This document shows positions 61,003 to 64,000 of a stretch of DNA of 64,000 nt, one piece after another. How positions within the stretch are numbered: the stretch's first letter is position 1; every line of letters starts with the position of its first letter. The DNA is taken from the NCBI GenBank assembly GCA_040222995.1, contig JAVKBW010000097.1:186001-250000 (forward strand), read 5' to 3'. Under the pieces are notes generated by a model. It was not told the origin of the DNA. It was given only the letters and a program-made list of their open reading frames with translations, and did no database searches. The stretch is from JAVKBW01 sp040222995 (lineage in GTDB: Bacteria > Pseudomonadota > Alphaproteobacteria > UBA8366 > Aestuariispiraceae). Made by a program: the position numbers and the translations under genes.

Positions 61003-61461
61003 TCAGCTTCGCTTTGTTGCGAAAAAGTCCTTCAACAGTCTTTCCGAGGCGGTCTGATCGATACCGCCGACAATATCGGGTTTGTGATGGCAGGTTTCCC
61101 GTTCGAACACCCGGGCCCCGTGTTCAACACCGCCGCCTTTCGGGTCATACGCGCCGAAAACCAGCTTCCGGATGCGGGCATGGGCGATAGCCCCGGCGCA
61201 CATCGCGCAGGGTTCCAGCGTGACATAGAGGTCGCACTCAATCAGGCGGGCTGATCCGATTTTTCGGGCGGCTTCGCGCAAGGCGACGATTTCGGCATGG
61301 GCCGTCGGGTCATGATCGGCCTCCACCCGGTTTCCGGCGATGGCGATAACCTTGCCCCCGCTGTCGACCACGACCGCGCCGACCGGCACTTCACCGGCAG
61401 CGGCGGCGGCTTCAGCGGCGGACAATGCCTGCCGCATTGGAGAATTCGGGTTTTCCTGCAT
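61003..61461 (-). CDS. tadA: tRNA-specific adenosine deaminase
   Basis: A 152-residue enzyme making inosine at position 34 of tRNA-Arg(ACG). Zinc ligands H55 (TAHAEIVAL, with catalytic E57), C85 and C88 (PCAMCAGAI) are present, plus the FGAYDPKGG region. ATG 61461 gives a normal length; the frame is open further upstream. It converges on the OmpA-like gene and is divergent from rluB. Confidence 0.93.
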   Translation of the reverse strand: MQENPNSPMRQALSAAEAAAAAGEVPVGAVVVDSGGKVIAIAGNRVEADHDPTAHAEIVALREAARKIGSARLIECDLYVTLEPCAMCAGAIAHARIRKLVFGAYDPKGGGVEHGARVFERETCHHKPDIVGGIDQTASERLLKDFFATKRS

Positions 61462-61514
61462 GGTCCGGGAAGCGTAAGGTGCGACGCCCGAACCCACAAC
61501 TGTGAAGCATCCCG

Positions 61515-62387
61515 ATGACCGATACCGATCCTCCGCAACGAATTGCCAAGGCGATGGCGCGGGCGGGCCTGTGTTCGCGCCGGGAAGCCGAACGCTGGAT
61601 TACCGATGGCCGGGTTGCGGTTGACGGAACGAAAATTACCGACCCGGCCCTGAACGTCACGGCGGCCAACGATGTCGTTGTCGACGGCAAACCCCTGCCG
61701 AAACCGGAATCGGCCCGGCTGTGGCGTTTTCACAAACCGCCGGGTCTGGTGACGACGGAACGGGACCCACAGGGACGGCCGACCGTTTTTGACGCACTGC
61801 CGGGGACACTGCCCAGAGTATTGTCGATCGGTCGGCTGGATTTGAATTCAGAAGGCCTGTTGCTTTTCACCAATGACGGTGAGGTCGCCCGTCAGATCGA
61901 GCTGCCGTCGACCGGCTGGGCGCGCCGCTACCGGGTGCGGGTCTATGGTCCGGTCACGCAGGCCAAGCTGGACAGCCTTCGCAAGGGCGTTGTCATTGAC
62001 GGTGAAAAGTTCGGATCCATCTCCGCTGAAGTTGAACGTCAGGCCGGATCGAACGCCTGGCTGATCGTCACCCTGAAAGAGGGAAGGAATCGCGAAATCA
62101 GGCGGGTCATGGAGCACCTGGGCTATTCGGTGAACCGGCTGATCCGTATCTCCTACGGTCCGTTCGATCTCGGCACGCTCGAACGCGGCGCCGTCATGGA
62201 AGTCCCGCCGGGCGAATTGCGCGCGGCTTTGGGCCGACCGCATAAAGGGGCCAAGGCGAAGCCGCGCAAGACCAAGCCGGGATACAAGGCGGCGCGCAAG
62301 AAGGCCGCGGCGAAAAAAGACCCGAAGGCGGGCGAAAAGCCGGCACCGAAAGGGAAGGCGAATGCGAATCGTCGCCGGCCGGTTTAA
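61515..62387 (+). CDS. rluB: 23S rRNA pseudouridine synthase B family (RsuA/RluB type)
   Basis: A 290-residue protein: S4 RNA-binding domain (8-60), catalytic domain with IGRLDLNSEGLLL (Asp109 as nucleophile) and the late GRNREIRRVMEHLG. A Lys/Ala/Pro-rich tail of about 55 residues ends the protein. RluB makes pseudouridine 2605 in 23S rRNA; RsuA or RluE/F cannot be fully ruled out by sequence. Its end overlaps rsmD by 26 bases. Confidence 0.88.
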   Translation: MTDTDPPQRIAKAMARAGLCSRREAERWITDGRVAVDGTKITDPALNVTAANDVVVDGKPLPKPESARLWRFHKPPGLVTTERDPQGRPTVFDALPGTLPRVLSIGRLDLNSEGLLLFTNDGEVARQIELPSTGWARRYRVRVYGPVTQAKLDSLRKGVVIDGEKFGSISAEVERQAGSNAWLIVTLKEGRNREIRRVMEHLGYSVNRLIRISYGPFDLGTLERGAVMEVPPGELRAALGRPHKGAKAKPRKTKPGYKAARKKAAAKKDPKAGEKPAPKGKANANRRRPV

Positions 62388-62934
62388 AGGCAAGAAACTG
62401 CAGACGCCGACGGGCAGGACGACGCGGCCGACATCCGACCGTGCGCGCGAGGGCCTGTTCAATATCCTGGCGCATGGCGCACATGCGCACCGGTTGCGCG
62501 GCGGACGCTGCGCCGACCTCTTCGCAGGCTCCGGTGCGGTCGGGCTGGAAGCGGTCAGCCGGGGCGCTGCGCATTGCGCCTTTTACGAAACGGATCGCCA
62601 GGCGCTTAAAAGCCTGACAGCTAATATCAACGCGTGCGACGCCGATGAGGTCTGTACCGTCTATCGGGATTCCGTCTTGACCCTGAGGCCGGTTCGGCAG
62701 CCCTTCGATCTGGTGTTTCTGGACCCGCCCTATGCGGAAACGGCTGTCGATCAGGCGGTCGGCGCTGTTTTGAAAGCGGGTCTGCTGGCGCGCGATGGTC
62801 TGCTGATCGCGCAATCCGATCCGGCCTTCGACGTGACGGTGCCTGCCGGTCTGGATATTATTGATGACCGGCGGTATGGCGCTGCGCGGTTCGTATTGAT
62901 GGCGTATTCCGATCCGGCGGGGAATGAAGCATGA
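62362..62934 (+). CDS. rsmD: 16S rRNA (guanine(966)-N2)-methyltransferase
   Basis: A 190-residue SAM-dependent enzyme. MRIVAGRFKGKKL, RPTSDRAREGLFNIL, CADLFAGSGAVGLEA and the FLDPPYAE motif are diagnostic. Its start lies inside rluB with GGGAAGG upstream, and its stop overlaps bluB (ATGA), so the three genes are coupled. Confidence 0.96.
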   Translation: MRIVAGRFKGKKLQTPTGRTTRPTSDRAREGLFNILAHGAHAHRLRGGRCADLFAGSGAVGLEAVSRGAAHCAFYETDRQALKSLTANINACDADEVCTVYRDSVLTLRPVRQPFDLVFLDPPYAETAVDQAVGAVLKAGLLARDGLLIAQSDPAFDVTVPAGLDIIDDRRYGAARFVLMAYSDPAGNEA

Positions 62935-63563
62935 CAACGCCGGACTTCGATGCTGATTTCCGCGCTCGCCTGCTTGATCTTTTCATCTGGCGCCGTGATG
63001 TCCGCCGGTTCAGGTCTGACCCTCTGCCTGCCGGAATGCTGGAAACACTGATCGGCATGGCGGACCTGTCGCCATCCGTCGGGCTCAGCCAGCCCTGGCG
63101 TTATGTGTCGGTGGACGATCCTGGCAGACGGGCGGCTGTCTGCGAGAGTTTCGAACGCGCCAACGCCGATGCACTGGCCGACTATTCGGGCGACCGCGCC
63201 AGCCTCTATGCCAGGCTGAAACTGGCCGGGCTGCGGGAATGCCCGGCGCATCTTGCGGTGTTCTGCGACGAATCGACGTTGAAGGGAGAGGGGCTGGGTC
63301 GCAAAACGATGCCGGAAATGCTGCACTATTCCGTCGTCGCGGCGATTTCCACCTTCTGGCTCGCGGCGCGGGCGCATGGCATTGGCGTGGGCTGGGTGTC
63401 GATTCTTGAGCCCGATGTCGTGACCGATGTTCTGGACGTGCCGCCGGAATGGCGGTTGATCGGTTATCTGTGTGCCGGATACCCGCTTGAAGAATCGGAT
63501 AAACCCGCACTGGAGACCGCAGGTTGGGAAACCCGCGACCCCCAACCGATTGTTCAACGTTAG
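62931..63563 (+). CDS. bluB: 5,6-Dimethylbenzimidazole synthase
   Basis: A 210-residue nitroreductase-fold enzyme that breaks down reduced FMN to make the lower ligand of vitamin B12. The RRDVRRFR flavin-binding start, SPSVGLSQPWRYV and the GIGVGWVSIL segment match BluB closely. It overlaps rsmD, which suggests co-transcription rather than a shared pathway. No other cobalamin gene is in the window. Confidence 0.93.
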   Translation: MTTPDFDADFRARLLDLFIWRRDVRRFRSDPLPAGMLETLIGMADLSPSVGLSQPWRYVSVDDPGRRAAVCESFERANADALADYSGDRASLYARLKLAGLRECPAHLAVFCDESTLKGEGLGRKTMPEMLHYSVVAAISTFWLAARAHGIGVGWVSILEPDVVTDVLDVPPEWRLIGYLCAGYPLEESDKPALETAGWETRDPQPIVQR

Positions 63564-63599
63564 GCGTTGCTGTCGATAAAACCGAAAAGGAGCCGCTCT

Positions 63600-64000
63600 G
63601 TGAAACTGATGATATCCCCGACCTCGCCCTATGCCCGCAAGGTCAGCGTAACGGCGCGTGAAAAGGACCTGATGGACCGGATCGACGAGATCGCCGTCAA
63701 TTCGATGGAAGAAAACTCCGACCTGCTGGCCGCCAACCCGCTCAGCAAGGTGCCGGCGCTGGTGATGGATGACGGACAGTCGCTGTTCGACAGCCCGCTG
63801 CTGTGTGAATATTTCGACGCTATCGGTTCCGGTCCGGCGTTGATCCCGGCGGCAGGCGAGGCGCGCTGGGCGGTATTGCGCCGTCAGGCCACCACCGACG
63901 GTTTGCTGGATGCTGCCTTCGGATACGTGATGGAAAATCGCCGGCCTGAAAACGAACGTTCGGCGATGTGGCAGGAACGCTGGCTGAAGGCGATTAACCG
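63600..64000 (+). CDS. Glutathione S-transferase family protein (3' end cut off)
   Basis: A frame from GTG 63600 to the window edge, at least 133 residues. The N-terminal thioredoxin fold is visible: MISPTSPYARKV, NPLSKVPALVMDDG with the cis-Pro, and LFDSPLLCEYFD; the helical domain begins after residue 85. AAGGAG precedes the GTG. Substrate unknown. Confidence 0.88.
   Translation, partial: MKLMISPTSPYARKVSVTAREKDLMDRIDEIAVNSMEENSDLLAANPLSKVPALVMDDGQSLFDSPLLCEYFDAIGSGPALIPAAGEARWAVLRRQATTDGLLDAAFGYVMENRRPENERSAMWQERWLKAIN

Noticed and set aside
1..64000. CRISPR arrays, prophage, IS transposases, tRNA or rRNA genes
   Set aside because: No regular spaced repeats, phage structural genes, transposase motifs or rRNA-like stretches were seen by eye; short tRNAs could still have been missed without a search tool.

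Overview
The window looks like chromosomal DNA of a GC-rich, marine-type alphaproteobacterium, most like the Rhodospirillales. Reasons: the gene blocks lgt-midA-pgeF, sdhCDAB, ffh-rpsP-rimM-trmD-rplS, leuCD and dapF-mtaB; a CTC-type L25; heptose-type LPS genes (hldD, eptA); and a DMSP demethylation operon (dmdA-dmdB-acuI), which points to a life in sea water. The assignment is inference from gene content; no rRNA or tRNA gene was found. About 67 protein genes are supported and most are ordinary housekeeping genes.

Layout. 0-11 kb: ybjN-like (partial), ubiK, then hldD-lgt-midA-pgeF-lipoprotein, prs, rplY-pth-ychF, a DUF2238 membrane protein and a VOC protein. 11-20 kb: sdhCDAB with a long upstream region holding two perfect DnaA boxes, an AT-richer nuclease gene, a CoA-ester lyase, pdxY and a TPR glycosyltransferase-like protein. 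20-30 kb: asd, a 55-residue secreted protein, leuB-pncA, an 823-residue coiled-coil lipoprotein, and on the minus strand leuC, a 58-residue gene, leuD and two EamA transporters. 30-34 kb: the ribosome/SRP operon ffh-rpsP-rimM-trmD-rplS. 34-40 kb: yghU, dapF-mtaB, a DUF4160/DUF2442 pair inserted before ftsY, and a VPLPA-CTERM protein. 40-48 kb: lipid A-type enzymes (eptA plus a PAP2 phosphatase), a ghrA-like reductase, a MITE-like element, acuI-dmdB-dmdA and a thioredoxin-like protein. 48-58 kb: response regulator, yciB, NUDIX hydrolase, TPR methyltransferase, pgk, a second MITE-like element, gmd-fcl and a universal stress protein behind an FNR/FixK-type box. 57-64 kb: M48 lipoprotein protease, two tandem OmpA-like lipoproteins, tadA, rluB-rsmD-bluB and a partial GST.

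How the genes fit together. DmdA removes a methyl group from DMSP, DmdB activates the methylmercaptopropionate product to its CoA thioester, and AcuI detoxifies acryloyl-CoA from the same substrate. HldD, EptA, the PAP2 enzyme and Gmd/Fcl shape the outer-membrane surface. The leu genes are split between two loci, leuB-pncA and leuC-(58 aa)-leuD-EamA-EamA; the second follows directly behind the ribosomal operon on the same strand.

No large, obviously undescribed system stands out. The best leads are small: the 58-residue gene coupled to leuC, the self-promoted DUF4160/DUF2442 module inside the mtaB-ftsY junction, two MITE-like elements sharing an internal hairpin, the paired DnaA boxes upstream of sdh, a foldable rplY leader, and the 823-residue lipoprotein.
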